Source: Phoronis australis
Lineage: Eukaryota; Phoronida; Phoronidae
Reading direction: 5' to 3'
DNA length: 64,000 bases
NCBI GenBank assembly: GCA_002633005.1
Contig: NMRA01000281.1
Location: 408,108-472,107, forward strand
Below the pieces are notes generated by a model. The model was not told the origin of the DNA, made no database searches, and saw nothing but the letters and a program-made list of their open reading frames with translations. The position numbers were made by a program, and so were the translations under genes. Positions 1 to 12,199 of this stretch are shown here, piece after piece. Each line of letters begins with the position of its first letter. Positions within the stretch are counted from its first letter, which is position 1.

Positions 1-3000
1 AGTTGTTACACTAAAGAGCACGTGGATATTAGAAGCAAGTTTGTTCTCGATAACTTAGTAAGGATTTTGCGAGGGGCAACAGTGCTTAATTTTGGAAACA
101 CAACAAAGTTTGTAATTTACTAGTATAAAGCTGCTTAAACACTGGACGGCCAGGCAAACAACACTGACTGGTTAGGTAAGAGCAGTGGCCGCCAAACAGG
201 CTAACACAGTGATCAGAAATACAGGACAACATCTGCCAGTGTGACTTGTTTATCACTCAGGATTATGGCCAAAACGTATGTCTAAATGTCGACCGAGTGA
301 AGTTTCAATCTCTGCCGGCAAGTTTTTGTTATGCATTGAATACATTTCACAATTAGGTTCTAGATTTTGAATACATACTAGTAAATGAACAAAAAACACC
401 AAAAACACCAAAATAAAATTGCCTCCCCCCAAAGACTCACAAAAAGTATTTTCTAGAAGCCCTACAAAACTCGGCCCACTACCTACTAGAGCTATAAATT
501 AAACTGCATGTCTCATGACAAATGTATGATGCCATTGGTAACAACATGCAGTTACAGCTCACTCCATCACAGCAAGTCTTCACAGTTGGTCACTCCTCTC
601 TGCTCATGCTGCTTATAATGGTTTGATCGCAACACCTCCTGCTCCACTCATAACGAGTACTGAGCCACAATAATGGTGGAACGTAATTTGGCGGTTTATT
701 TTTAGCACGCACTATTACACTAATAAACAAGAAAACTGGCACCGACTCACTTTGTCTGTTTTTGATGGAGACTAATTCTTCTTCAAAAGCCTGTTCCGTG
801 CTACGAGCGAAGGCCTCAGCTGTGGCACAATAGCCATGGTGGACGAGATATGTGGAGACAATTCTGCAACAGACTTCAAATCTTGTACGAAACAACGCAA
901 ACTGATAAACCAATGTTGTGCATTCATTGTGCTCACGGCTAGTGAGATTATTTTTCAATGGCAAGTCATGCTTGGATTGACTTGACGTGCCCACCCCTTT
1001 CATGAGTCCTCATAGGCTCTTCCTCACCTTACCAATCATAACATTTTGTGCCTATTCAAATCGTTGCCTGAGTGAGTCGATCCTTAAGGGGAATTTTTTA
1101 ATCACTTGAGAGTAATTTTTGGGTCTCATGAGGAGAATTTCACGTGATTTAAATATTTTTCAGAAGGGAATGACCGATATTCAGCCCTAGAATTGAGGGA
1201 ATTAAGGGCCCTGTATCCAGGGTGGAGTTCATAAGTGACATTTGATGTGTTAAAAGCAAAACTGAACCAAATGCTTTCAGTCAAAAAACAAATTTCGATT
1301 TAGGCCACTTCACTTTATAAAATCGGGCATATCTTGATCCATGCTCACTTTAGAAGTGATCTCTGTGCTCAGAAAAAGATTAAAAGTTTGTTATTTCTTC
1401 AGACCAAGTTGATAAATAATTTCCAGTCACACAGTGACCTGAAGTTTTTTACAAACTTTTTCTGAAAAAATATGTAATTTACAGTTCGTTCTAAAACCAG
1501 AAGTAACAGCTTTTTTGACTTAAGAACAATTTGCTCCCAATTTTATAACGGTAAGTGGCCTGGATCAAAACATTTTTTGAAAGAAAACACATATTTTATG
1601 CCTCTTTAACTAGTTCAACTGTGTTTTATCTTGGGAAGAAGATGCAGTTGTTAACCGCTGACAGTGTACCCAGTCAAACTTTAAAAGTCATTGTTGGGGG
1701 ACAGTTTACACTTAAAATACAGCGTCGATCTGACCCCCACCCACGGCACTCCTGCAAAACTACAATCTCACTTAGTAGTATTTTGTTTGCGTAATTATTC
1801 ATAATAACTCTATGAGTTCCTCCAAGTGAACCAAACTGTCATTAATTTCAATCTGTAAAGATACAACATATTTAGCAGTACTCTGTCTAATACACATTTA
1901 TTAACAACTACTCCACTGGGCACCTTCCGAGTGAACCCAACTGCCATTAACTTCTGTAAGGATACATCACATCTACCAGTATTCTGTACACATAATTATT
2001 CAAAACTATTAGACTACTGGACACCCTCCAAGTGAACCCCACTGTCACTCACTTCTGTAGAGCAGTTTGCCACTCCCCCTTCTTGTCTTCAATAGGGAAG
2101 TGTTCTATTGTCTGCTTTGTCTTTCTATGCCACTCCTGAAAGTAAGAAAATAGACTAATTTCTAAAGAAAATTTGCACAGAAAAATGAAAACAGACTGAA
2201 TGTTTCAGTTACACCTCACTTATGACATATGCTTGCCGAAATAACTATGACTGAGTGTATAGCGCTTGTTCAATCAATTATATGAACTAAAAGTTGTACA
2301 AGCTATTTTAGAGTGATCCAATTGTCATAAAACACGAATAGAAAGTGACACATGACCACATGACATTAAAGATTATCGTATGAGATTTTGCATATGAAGG
2401 GTAGATGATACTTTGAGAGAATTGTATTGCTGAATCATACGGTAAAACCTTACGAATTTAGGACAAGGAAAATATTTCACACTTTTTCATAAGAGATACA
2501 ACACTAGATAAATGCTTCTTCATTGTAATGTTATGTAAAATGGCTACCATCAGATTTAATTTCACACCTCCATTTCTGGAGATTTCGGTAAAGAATGTCA
2601 TATCTAAATATGAGTACACCCACAGAAATCGCTTTCACGTTATATCCAGGTTCTCATTCACGCCCTTGCAAACAATCATTACTAAGACTGAGCTCAGAGG
2701 AGTAGGAGACTGCTTTGTGCAATGCTCAGTTGTCTGCCAGTAAAGCCACGATTCGAACACCGGTCTCCCAAACGGGAGTCCGGAGCTCAAACCACTGAGC
2801 CACACTGACTCCCCATATCAATAAAAAAATATCAATACATCGGATCATTTCAATGATTTTGAACATTATGATCACCTTCTCTTGTGTCTGTGTTTCCTGC
2901 AAATTAATGACTTAAAAACTGACTGTTAATACCCAAATCCAATTCGCTTTTTGTGTAAGTGAGCTTGCTTAGCGTAACGCTTTATGAATGTATAAAGAAA

Positions 3001-6000
3001 ACAGATTTGATTGTCATCCAGGTAATTAGCTATCTCACATCACCCATCAACAATTACAACCTACCTTCATGTAGTCCTCAATATCAAACACAAATGGTTG
3101 CTGTCCAAAATTGGCCTCCACTACCTCCCCAGGAGTCTGTAAACCAACTGTCGGGTACAGGTTGGGCTGAAATCACAAGAACATGACTACAGGGTCTACT
3201 AGGTAAGCAGTAAAGAGCTGCTTACAAAGTGAAGCCTTCCTCTTACAACACACCCACCGTACCTTAAAAGATACCTGTTGATGAGCAACAACATAGTGGG
3301 TGGCAATACAATGCTCAGAAAAAGCTAACAACACTTCCGAAAGACCACCCTGTAGCTATTTTTAGACAAAAAGTTGTAGAAGAGCCTCAATGGGCTATTA
3401 TGAAAATCCCCCGGTATGCTTGAATTCCAATTTTCATGAAGGGCCAAGTTCATGTAACAGTGAGAATAATCAAGTTCAGCGGAGATCTGTTTTGTACACA
3501 ACTGACTGAAGCAAGTTTTACTGTAGTATGGAATGCTACAAATCAAATAAGGAAGTCAATAGAATTCCACAAATCCTTGCCCCATAACGATGTTAAATAA
3601 CACTACAAAAATTGTAACAACCCCTTTTTCAAGTCACTGATTCAACATTTCTTTGGATAAGTGATGTACTTACAGGTAAATCACAGAAAGCGACGCCTGA
3701 AAAGGAAAGAAAAAATACATTTATAGAATTTTTATACGTTTTCTGTTCACCTGAAGTTCATTACGAAATCAAATGACCTCATCAAACATAAAATGCGAGC
3801 TTGTTGAAAATAAAGTAATGAGTCACATACAATTAATCAACAACATGTCCCTCCACAAAATAGTCAATGTTGACAGGAGACTCATAAACATGTCCTCATG
3901 TTAAGGTTCATAAGATATGTCTTTGGATCACTTAAAGTTGCCTTCCTCTCCTGTTCATATGACAATGTTGAATTCTTAACTGATACTTCCTTCGGGTTTA
4001 AAACATTACCATGCTCATTCGATCTTGAATTGTTGCCAAATGACTCAGCAATTCAAGTGATAGACAATGCAAACACGAGCCATTTTCAAATTTGTAATTT
4101 TATGGTTGGCCAACCCCTGTAAACTTTTAAGCATTACGTTGAGTCGTTGGTAGTTTCAATATTCTTGTTGGTGAAAGAAATAGAATCGTATCATAGCAAG
4201 GAATAATGCGAGAGCGATGTTATCACGGTGAATGGTCCAATTCAATTTTCACTTTTAACCAACTTAACTGTGTGAAATGCAGCTTTAAACGTCGAGCAAC
4301 TAAGAAAGTACGAGTATTATCTGAGACAACACAACAATCATGTCCCATGATACATTATGCCACACTGAAAGTATGATGCTAAAAATAGACATAAAATGGA
4401 TGTCAAAGATTGGACTAAAATAGATGCTAAAACTTGGCTTTATGGTGAATTGTTAAGCAACTAACAGTCATCATACTCCCCGTAATCTAGTGAATGATTG
4501 TCGGCCAGTGAACAGGTATTTTGACTCAATAATATTGATCCATATCACACAAGGCAAGTGGATAAATGTGTGAAAAGCATTTGTTTTCAATATCAGGTGA
4601 TTGTCAGGAAACCCCAAAAGTAATGACATAACATAATTCAGTCAGAAACTAAGAAAGGCAAGCCTACCCAGGTTAACCCCGTTTTTTGTGTAGAAGCATG
4701 TGTTGTCAATGAGATTAAGACAACATCCAATCACGTCGCCTGTAGTGAACGTTGGACCATATGGAACACCTGTGCTGGCTGAACAGAAAGAGTGACCGTC
4801 ATCTCCGTGGTAACCGTACGAATGTTTTTCCCAGCCTAAAACAGTTTGTAAATGTCATCAACCAAGACAAGTTAAGCTATGAATACGGCAAAACTGTTAA
4901 AGGGATAATCTCAGCAAGAAAGCTAATTTTATAAAATCAAACCAAGTAGCTGTGTAATCAGCCGATAGCTCTGCCGCTGAGCAAAATTCCACGTACTAAA
5001 TTATAGCAGAGTGTTTAAACATATTTAAATGCAGAAACACCAGCCTTGATTTCAGCGAATGTCTGAGCAGACATCGGGTAAAATTTATAATTGTCTTTGT
5101 TCTCTCATGGGTCAGGTCAAAGCAAATAACTTCAAGAATTTTATCCCATCAAACAATGATCCCAAAAATGTGTTTTTTCGACTGAAAAAAATCCCTTTAA
5201 CAACAATTACGTTAATAAAAAAATCGTTTTACTCTGTCAGTAATTTACATTGTTACTGAACTTTAAAAGGCCAAAGACATGTCCGGACCGACTAATCAGC
5301 AAGGCCCATGCATTGTCAGAATGATGGACTGTTCTAGCGAGGGACGCCTTCCTCCTAAAAACAGAAACAACAGCAACGCGGAGCGTTGAAATGGAACCAG
5401 GAATGCACCGCTAACATTGTGCTTCTAGGGGTGTTTATTTGGAACATAAAAATTTGCAACCGGATGGCACAAAATATGTCGAATCCATCTGAGAACTTGT
5501 ATGTGTCATCAAAGCTATTAACCAAATTTCATAAAAATCTGTCAAGGAATTTCTGAGAAAACACAGGAAAATGAAAAAAACACTGCCACAAAGAGGCACC
5601 AAAGTAGATAAAGTCGTCGGAAAATCATCGCCAGACTTCCTCTTCCCATTAGGAACATAAATGTCAATTTCCACAACCATCCTTAGGGTGGTTTGGTTGA
5701 CAGAAAGGCAGACGTCAAATAACAAGACTCGAAAACAGTAAAAATGGCCACAAGGTACCGCAAAATGCCTCGAATTTTACAGACAACCGGATAATAGCGT
5801 CACCTCACTAATAGATGCCTAACTGCCAAATTTTATGAAAATCCATTAACGATACTTTAAGATACAGAGGTAAACGTAAGAAAACTAAAATTGCCACCAG
5901 GGGGCACATTGGTAGCCCATTCCTTCAAAAGTCGTCATCCTCTGTAGTCAACTTCATACAAATACACCAGCAAAATTCAATAAAGATCATGTAGAGCATT

Positions 6001-9000
6001 TAGGAGATACAGCCATGGGTGCAAAAACAAACAAAACTGCCACTAGGAGGCGCCATAGCATTCCAAGTCATCGGAAAATCATCGTCAGCTGCTCTCTTCA
6101 CAGTAAGAACATATATGCCAACTTTCAAAATCATACCTAGAGCGGTTTGGTTGATAGAACGGCGGACGCTAAAAAACAGACTCGAAAACAGTAAAAATGG
6201 CCACTAGGTGGCGCAAAGTACCCCGAATCCGTCCGAAAATGGGAGGATGGCATTATCTCACTAATAGATGTCTAATTTCCAAATTTTATGAAAATCCGTT
6301 GAGGACCTCAAAATCTACAGACTCTGAGGTAAGCGTAAAAAAATGCTACTAGGGGGCACACCAGAAGTCGGAGAAGTCCGAAATTCGTTGTCATCTTTTG
6401 TCACCTTCATGGGAACACATCTGCCCAATTTCATTAAGATCCTGTGAAAGGTTTAGGAGATACAGCCATGGGCACAAAAACAAACAAAAATGCCACTAGG
6501 AAGCGACACAGTTGTCGAAGTCGACGGAAAATCATCGTCAGTCGCCTTCTTCACAGTAAGAACATTTATGCTAACTTTTCAAAATCATTCCTAGAGGGTT
6601 TGGTTGATAGAACGGCGGACGCCAAAAAACAGAATCGAAAACAGTAAAAATGGCCACTAGGTGGCGCAAAGTACCTTGAATCCGTCCGAAAACGGGAGGA
6701 TGGCATCATCTACCCAATAGATGCCTTACTTCCAAATTTTATGAAAATCCGTTGAGGACATCCAAAGATATAGAGGTAAGCATAAAAAAATAAAATTGGC
6801 ACTAGGGGGCACACCGGTAGTCGGAGAGGTCTGAAATTCGTCGTCATCTATTGTCAGCTCCATAGGAACACATCTGCCAAATCTACTCATAATCCTGTGA
6901 GGGGTTTAGGAGATACAGCTGCGGAGGTCGGACGCCCGGACAGACAGAGATGACAGCAATATGCGACCACATATAAACAATAAATATGTGGGCGCATAAA
7001 AATCATAATAGCAACGCACATACTGGGCTGATCAAACAGAGTTGCGCACTGTAGCCAACTGGCGCGCAGATTTAAGTGTCCTATAACAGTAAGACAATAC
7101 ACGCCAGTGTTGACTTACGAAGTCAACGCTCATTACCTGGAAGTTTGTTAGTGTTCACGCCCTGAGTAGACAGACCAATCCCCATGTATCTGAAAGAAAC
7201 ATCAATCTACTATTAAAACGACTACTAGTAATTATCTCAAGTTATATCAGAAATTACCTACTGCAAAAATTCTTCAGTTCAGGACACAAATATGGCAGAC
7301 AGATGAAATTTAATTTTGTCAAATTTCTCAACAAAAATAATTCCTAAAAATTTTTACTGTCTTCTGTGCGACATGCATGGCAGAGATGTCAAAAAGAGTT
7401 TTTCATGAAATGTTGAGCATTTGCAACAAATTTGCAAGCCTTAGAAAATCATAAAAAGGTGATTTTAGCAACTTGAAGAATTATTACATAAACACAGTTA
7501 TACAAATTCACGTTTGGTTCAGCAAATTATGTGCCAAAGGTTCCCACATGACTAAAATATGTGTGACCATTCAATGCATTTTAAGGAAATTTGATGTTGC
7601 AGTATATTATTTTTTGAGTTCGTTTTATTTTATCCAAAAATGACCACTTAATAACTGTTCCCAAAATTTATACTTGAGAAAAATTTGCTTCAAAAACTAA
7701 ATGTCTTATGGTGCATGATGTGAAATAGTTTCAACATTTCCTGTTATGATCTTGAAAACGAGGTGAAGGTCAACATATTTGACTGGTGCCCAGAGATGCT
7801 CCAATTCACACCTCAGGACAAAATATGAACAAATACACAAAACGTTCCTACAGTGGTGTAGATGAAGTAATTTCCCACAAGAAATTATTCAACGTATCAA
7901 CCGAGGCCAAAATTATATTTATCTCATACGCTTCGAATTCTTAAGTTTCTTTCATTTTTTTCAGCAGATTTTTTAATTACTTCACCCAGACTGTTTACAA
8001 GGCAGATCAAATCCAATATGTATGACTTGTGCGTTATCTTACAAGTTTTCTCTATTAAAAAAAACTGTTTTAAATGTAACAATTAATTACTTGAAAAGAA
8101 ATAACAAAGACGAAAACAACGGTAATTGTGCATTACACTTATAACATTTCCTGAAAATAATTAAATAATTAACAATATTTAACAGTGTAGTTACCGGGGA
8201 AACGGTGCCTGAGTTGCAGACAATAAATATTTAACAAATAAAACTGAGACAGAAGTGTCATAAAATTAACAGTTTTGTACCAGATCTTATGTTTGGGACC
8301 TGACAGCATGTTGAGTGTTATTTATACAAAATGCAATTCTATTACTTTAAACTATTTTCGGAAAGTTTGATGATAGAACTGACTAACAATATCGAGTCGA
8401 CACTGACCTACCTTTTGAACATTCCATGTCAGAGGGCACTGTTAAAGTAGTCCTAGGAGTGCAATACGGAAAACAATATCACATGGTCGTATTGCACTCT
8501 ACTTATTCAACATGTACGTGATAAAATCTTAAGCTGCCTGAATAAAACTTGATTTTTTCACTGCAACCTTGAAAGTCATGTCAAGGTCACTAAAACTGAC
8601 TGGCAGTTGGAATTCCTCCAGCTACACTTCAGTACAAAATATGAACAAAATCTAAAGCATCCTTCTTGTGGGCAGTTCTGTGAAAAGGTCAACCAGGAGA
8701 CAAAAAATAAAATTGTGTCTAGATTAACATTTCTGGTGTCATCTGAAAGCCCAGTCTTTCTAGTTTCAGGGCTTGTACTTGAATTTCCAAAAGCTTTCGA
8801 TTTTTTTCCTGGGTACGCATCAAAACTATCAGCGACATGGCCCAAACAAGTCTATACAAGCTTAGGACAAGTCCTAAAATGCATATTTATTACAATGATG
8901 GTTAATGTTTTTAAATTTATTTCACATTTCATATTTAAGATAGTCACGTTTACTTACTAGTTTTGAATTTGTATTAGAGCTACTTAACGTATAAAAACAG

Positions 9001-12000
9001 TTTTCCTGATAACCAATAGGTATCGAAAACAAAATAATTATCTCTCTCGTTCACATCCATATTGTTTATTATCTTCAAAGAGGAGCAAGGATTTTAGGAG
9101 GTTGTTTTGTAACTTTAATCAAATGAGATGAAAAGTTAAAATCTTTTTGAGTTAGAGTACATTCACAGCATTGGCTTACCTGGGGTGATGATTTCGTGCA
9201 AAAGGTCACTTGGTGTATTTTGATTAAAAAACATGTCAGTAGCAAAAGACCAATACAGACAAAATACTGAAGTTTGAATTATTTTGAACTGATATCTTAG
9301 CAACAACAAACAATTCGATACCAGAAATTTAGAGCATACGTCAGTCACATATATCCATCACACTAACTCACCTACACCTTAGATGATAGCATCAAAAATT
9401 AGTATGTTGTACTTTACAAACATTCCACTACATCATCATATAAAACAAAAATTCTAACTTTATGCAACTCATAGAAAATTAACATTAAATTTTTTTTGTC
9501 AAAAATTCTAATTCTCTGCGTACGTTCGTCACACTCCTTTAAAGGCAAGATAAAAAGCTTTGAAATCTAAAAATGAGACCTAACAATTGATGTATTATAC
9601 TCCCAGGATAAAAACTTTTTTCACATTTGGTCAAATGTTCTTTAATAGTTCATCCGTCACAAATGGAATTGCCCTAGTAATATTGCACCAACAACATTAT
9701 GTGATTTACGGAAAGATGGACTGTCGCCAACATTATGTCCTCCACTTCAAGACAATGGACCACAAGAGAAAATAAGTAGGCGAATGTTAATCAATGACAC
9801 CACGTCATTATTGGATGGGATACGAACAAAATACAGTATACCTCATTAACACAGCTAATGGATCTATAAAGTCACTTACTCAAAAACACTGCCCTGCATT
9901 CATAAAAACAGCCCACACACCTAAAAAACACCCACCGACTCATATGACCATGAACTGGCCATGACTTGGCAAAGAGTACGCCAGTCATCTTTACAGGTGC
10001 CGAACCCGTGCTTGTGGTCTAGGATCCATGTTTTTTTGGGTTCTTAAGTGGTGTTCTAAGAGTGTGTAGCCATGTTTGTGAGTCAGTGAACTGGTTTACA
10101 GGTCCATGAGCCATGTTAATGAGTGTGGTGGCATGTTCATGAGTGTAGTGACACGTTCATGAGTGTGGTTGCACGGTCAGGAGTGTGGTGGCACATTCAT
10201 CAGTGTGGTGGCACGTTCACGAGTCTGGTGGTACGTTCATGAGTGTGGTGGCACGTTCATGAGTGTGGTGGCACATTCATGAATGTGGTGGCACGTTCAT
10301 GAGTGTGGTGGCACATTCATGAATGTGGTGGCACGTTCAGGAGTGTGGTGGCATGTTCATGAGTGTGGTGGCACGTTCATAAGAGTGGTGGTACGTTCAT
10401 GAGTGTGGTGGTACGTCCATGAATGTGTTGGCACGTTCAGGAGTGTAGTGGCACGTTCATGAGTGTGGTGGCACGTTCATGAGTGCGGTGGTACATTCAT
10501 GAGTGCGTGAGTTGTGTAGTTCAAGTAGCCTGAAAGAACTTCTGACTGCGTAATCAAGATGATGTCTTAACATACCCATCTCTTCCTTTACTGATGACTT
10601 TGATTTCAAAATAATATACACCACAGGCAGCTGGGATGGGATGCGTGGCCCGTACACTAGCAGCATCCCGGGTGGTCTTACCAACACCTGAAAAAATTAT
10701 ATACAAACAACTTAGAATCCCTTCAATATAGTAGAGTTCCTTCCACACTATGATCTAAAAACGCCCATCAATGTGCAATGAACCAATATCAAGCACATAA
10801 ACTAGTCAGAAAATAAGGAAGATTTGGCAAGTCTCAATTAGAAAGAAGTACATACTATTCCAAAATAATGTAGACAATCCTTAATTTTTAGAAATCACTT
10901 ATTTTTTCATAGTGTATAACAAGCAAATTTATCAAATTTTCACGTTTTGGAATATTTATTATTGTCAGGTTTTCGTGAGGTTGAACAGCCAAAACGCTTA
11001 CTGGTTGAGGACACTGGATGTAATGCGATATGGAGGCTGACAGCTTACACGAGTGGCAAAAACATCAGCAATTTTGCACACAAAATGGAACTAAATAGTG
11101 AGAAATACTAAGCGTACTGTTTAAGTCCCTATCTGAAGAAAATACTTGCTCGATTTAGGTGCACACAACTCAAGCTTTATATTCACACGGGGCAGCATGC
11201 AGGTCTACCTTAGAATTTATAGCATTTGCAACATCGACCACTTGAAAACGAGCTCCATTTTATGTATCAATGCCAGGGTGTCCTGGATGCCTTCGACATT
11301 CAGGGTGATGTAATTGCCTACCCACCACCTATGTGATTAATGCAATGATCATAAACAGTGGTCTCCATACCGAGCACATGTGTGTCCTTTGAAGTAAGTG
11401 ACATGGCTAAAAAAGTACAAGCAGTAGTTTTGAGGTAACTCAAACCGCCAACAAAGCATCAGCAAAAAATGATTCATGTGGACCAGCATTAATATTCTTA
11501 ATTTTCAATCACCAACTTTTATGTGCCAGTTTGTGAACAGAGTGCAAGTGCTCGTTACTGTCGTTAGAATGGAAATACATTAAGGAGAGCATATAGCAAG
11601 GAAACAATAGGGAGAACAGTAAATAAACAATAAACAAACAATAACAATAAGCAAAACAAGAACAAAAGGTAAAAAGGCCGGACATATTTTGTGCTAGCAT
11701 AAATGTTTCCAAGAAAAATTATGGATTTGGTGGACTAGAAGATAGAGCTTATACAAACATCAAAAATCTCAAGAAAATATTTTGCGAATAATTTTTTTTT
11801 TTACCCTAACAATGACTTCGTTAGAAGTGGACAAGCTTCCTCTCACGAGTTGAGAAACAATGGTTGAATGCATGGCAATCAGGCGAAGCATAATCGCACT
11901 AAGTTTTTTTCGTTTACTCTCAAAGCCGAACAGCACCGTACATTCGCCGATTTGGGTACATTGTTCGCTAGCAAATTTCAGTCAGTGAATCACTAAATCA

Positions 12001-12199
12001 TTGAGATACCTTTGTAGTGAACTCTGAGGTCGTTGTAAGACAATCCGATGTAGGAATATTTATCTTTGGGGCTCCATGAACGAGGCAAAGGTGTCTCCGT
12101 CTCATCAACAGCTTTATATAAATGCCTCAGTCTTTCCGTCAAAGATTTCTGACTTGAATTTAAGCTTTCCATCGAGCTGGTGCTTGGCAAGCTCGACAT
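1..12199 (-). CDS. RANBP9/10: Ran-binding protein 9/10 (RanBPM), 5' part, continues past left edge
   Basis: Scaffold protein of the CTLH E3 ubiquitin-ligase complex. Eight exons read on the minus strand: 12199-12010, 10687-10576, 7189-7137, 4835-4668, 3696-3674, 3166-3065, 2135-2053 and 863-751. All junctions are GT/AG and all phases join (844 nt, 281 codons). The start MSSLPSTSS at 12199 precedes [18 protein letters not shown], the family's characteristic N-terminus. The SPRY domain runs from about residue 50 to 215 ([66 protein letters not shown]). The LisH motif [19 protein letters not shown] lies in the last visible exon. The CTLH and CRA domains must lie left of position 1. One exon is only 23 nt. 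Vertebrates have two paralogues; I cannot choose between them, and most invertebrates have a single gene. Identity is near certain from motif identity. Confidence 0.95.
751..863 (-). CDS. RANBP9/10: RANBP9/10 exon 8, LisH motif
   Basis: Acceptor TTGCAG precedes the exon and donor GTGAGT follows at 750. It encodes [19 protein letters not shown] followed by an acidic segment and SIKNRQ, the LisH dimerisation motif and the start of the linker to CTLH. The phase (AA carried in, A carried out) fits the preceding exon. The reading frame stays open into the downstream intron to about 590, but that part does not resemble the family. Confidence 0.93.
1770..2060. repeat. Tandem ~100-bp repeat overlapping a RANBP9/10 splice donor
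   Basis: Three to four degenerate units about 100 bp apart. Equivalent words (AAGTGAACC...ACTGTCA and variants) start near 1824, 1929 and 2028. The unit nearest the exon contains the exon 7 donor (2051-2052) and the last coding bases. The array lies within intron 7. Confidence 0.75.
2744..2813 (-). repeat. tRNA-like sequence (SINE head or tRNA pseudogene)
   Basis: On the minus strand there is an A-box-like TGGCTCAGTGGTTTGAGC and, about 30 nt later, a B-box-like GTGTTCGAATC. A D-arm (GCTC/GAGC) and an anticodon-like arm with CCC in the loop can be drawn. The T-stem has a mismatch and the acceptor stem is displaced by about three bases, so a functional tRNA is unlikely. It sits in RANBP9/10 intron 6, antisense to no exon. 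A tRNA-derived SINE promoter region is the best reading. Confidence 0.6.
4095..4292. repeat. Dispersed repeat, copy 1 of 2 in window
   Basis: About 200 bp shared with 16425-16622. Both begin with GG(T)TTGCCAACCCC and AAACTTT.AAGCA, share AGAAATAGAATC...TCA.AGCAAGGA in the middle, and end with a GCAGCTTTAAA/GAAGCTTTGAAA word. It is probably a small non-autonomous transposon. It lies in a RANBP9/10 intron. Confidence 0.6.
5430..6990. repeat. Tandem ~452-bp repeat array
   Basis: GATACAGCCATGGG(T/C)(G/A)CAAAAAC recurs at about 6007 and 6459, with a diverged third at 6911. The intervening words GCCACTAGGTGGCGCAAAGT, TTTATGAAAATCCGTTGAGGA and ACTAGGGGGCACAC also recur at the same spacing. That gives roughly three units, diverged at the ends. 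The array ends in a GGACGCCCGGACAGACAGAG tail. It fills most of the intron between RANBP9/10 exons 4 and 3. I see no ORF in it that looks like a protein. Confidence 0.8.
7740..7850. repeat. Dispersed repeat (GACCTTGAAA...AAGGTCA type), copy 1
   Basis: GATCTTGAAAACGAGGTGAAG with GGACAAAATATGAACAAAT about 80 bp later matches 8560-8655 (AACCTTGAAAGTCATGTCAAG ... GTACAAAATATGAACAAAAT), in the same orientation. It is an interspersed repeat in an intron, with no coding signal. Confidence 0.5.
8560..8660. repeat. Dispersed repeat (GACCTTGAAA...AAGGTCA type), copy 2
   Basis: Partner of the copy at 7740-7850, with the same order and spacing of the two conserved words. Both strands happen to be open here for about 90-117 codons, but neither translation resembles a protein and no splice sites frame it. 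Confidence 0.5.
10105..10515. repeat. 20-bp minisatellite, about 20 units
   Basis: Unit GAGTGTGGTGGCACGTTCAT is repeated with exact 20-bp spacing and point variants only. The array lies in RANBP9/10 intron 2 and ends about 60 bp from the donor of the SPRY exon at 10576-10687. Confidence 0.97.

Noticed and set aside
2744-2813. Functional tRNA-Gly(CCC)
   Set aside because: The A and B boxes are present, but the T-stem is mismatched and the acceptor stem does not close at the right place.
8576-8960. Overlapping frames of 89 and 117 codons on opposite strands
   Set aside because: They lie inside a RANBP9/10 intron on a dispersed repeat and do not resemble known proteins.
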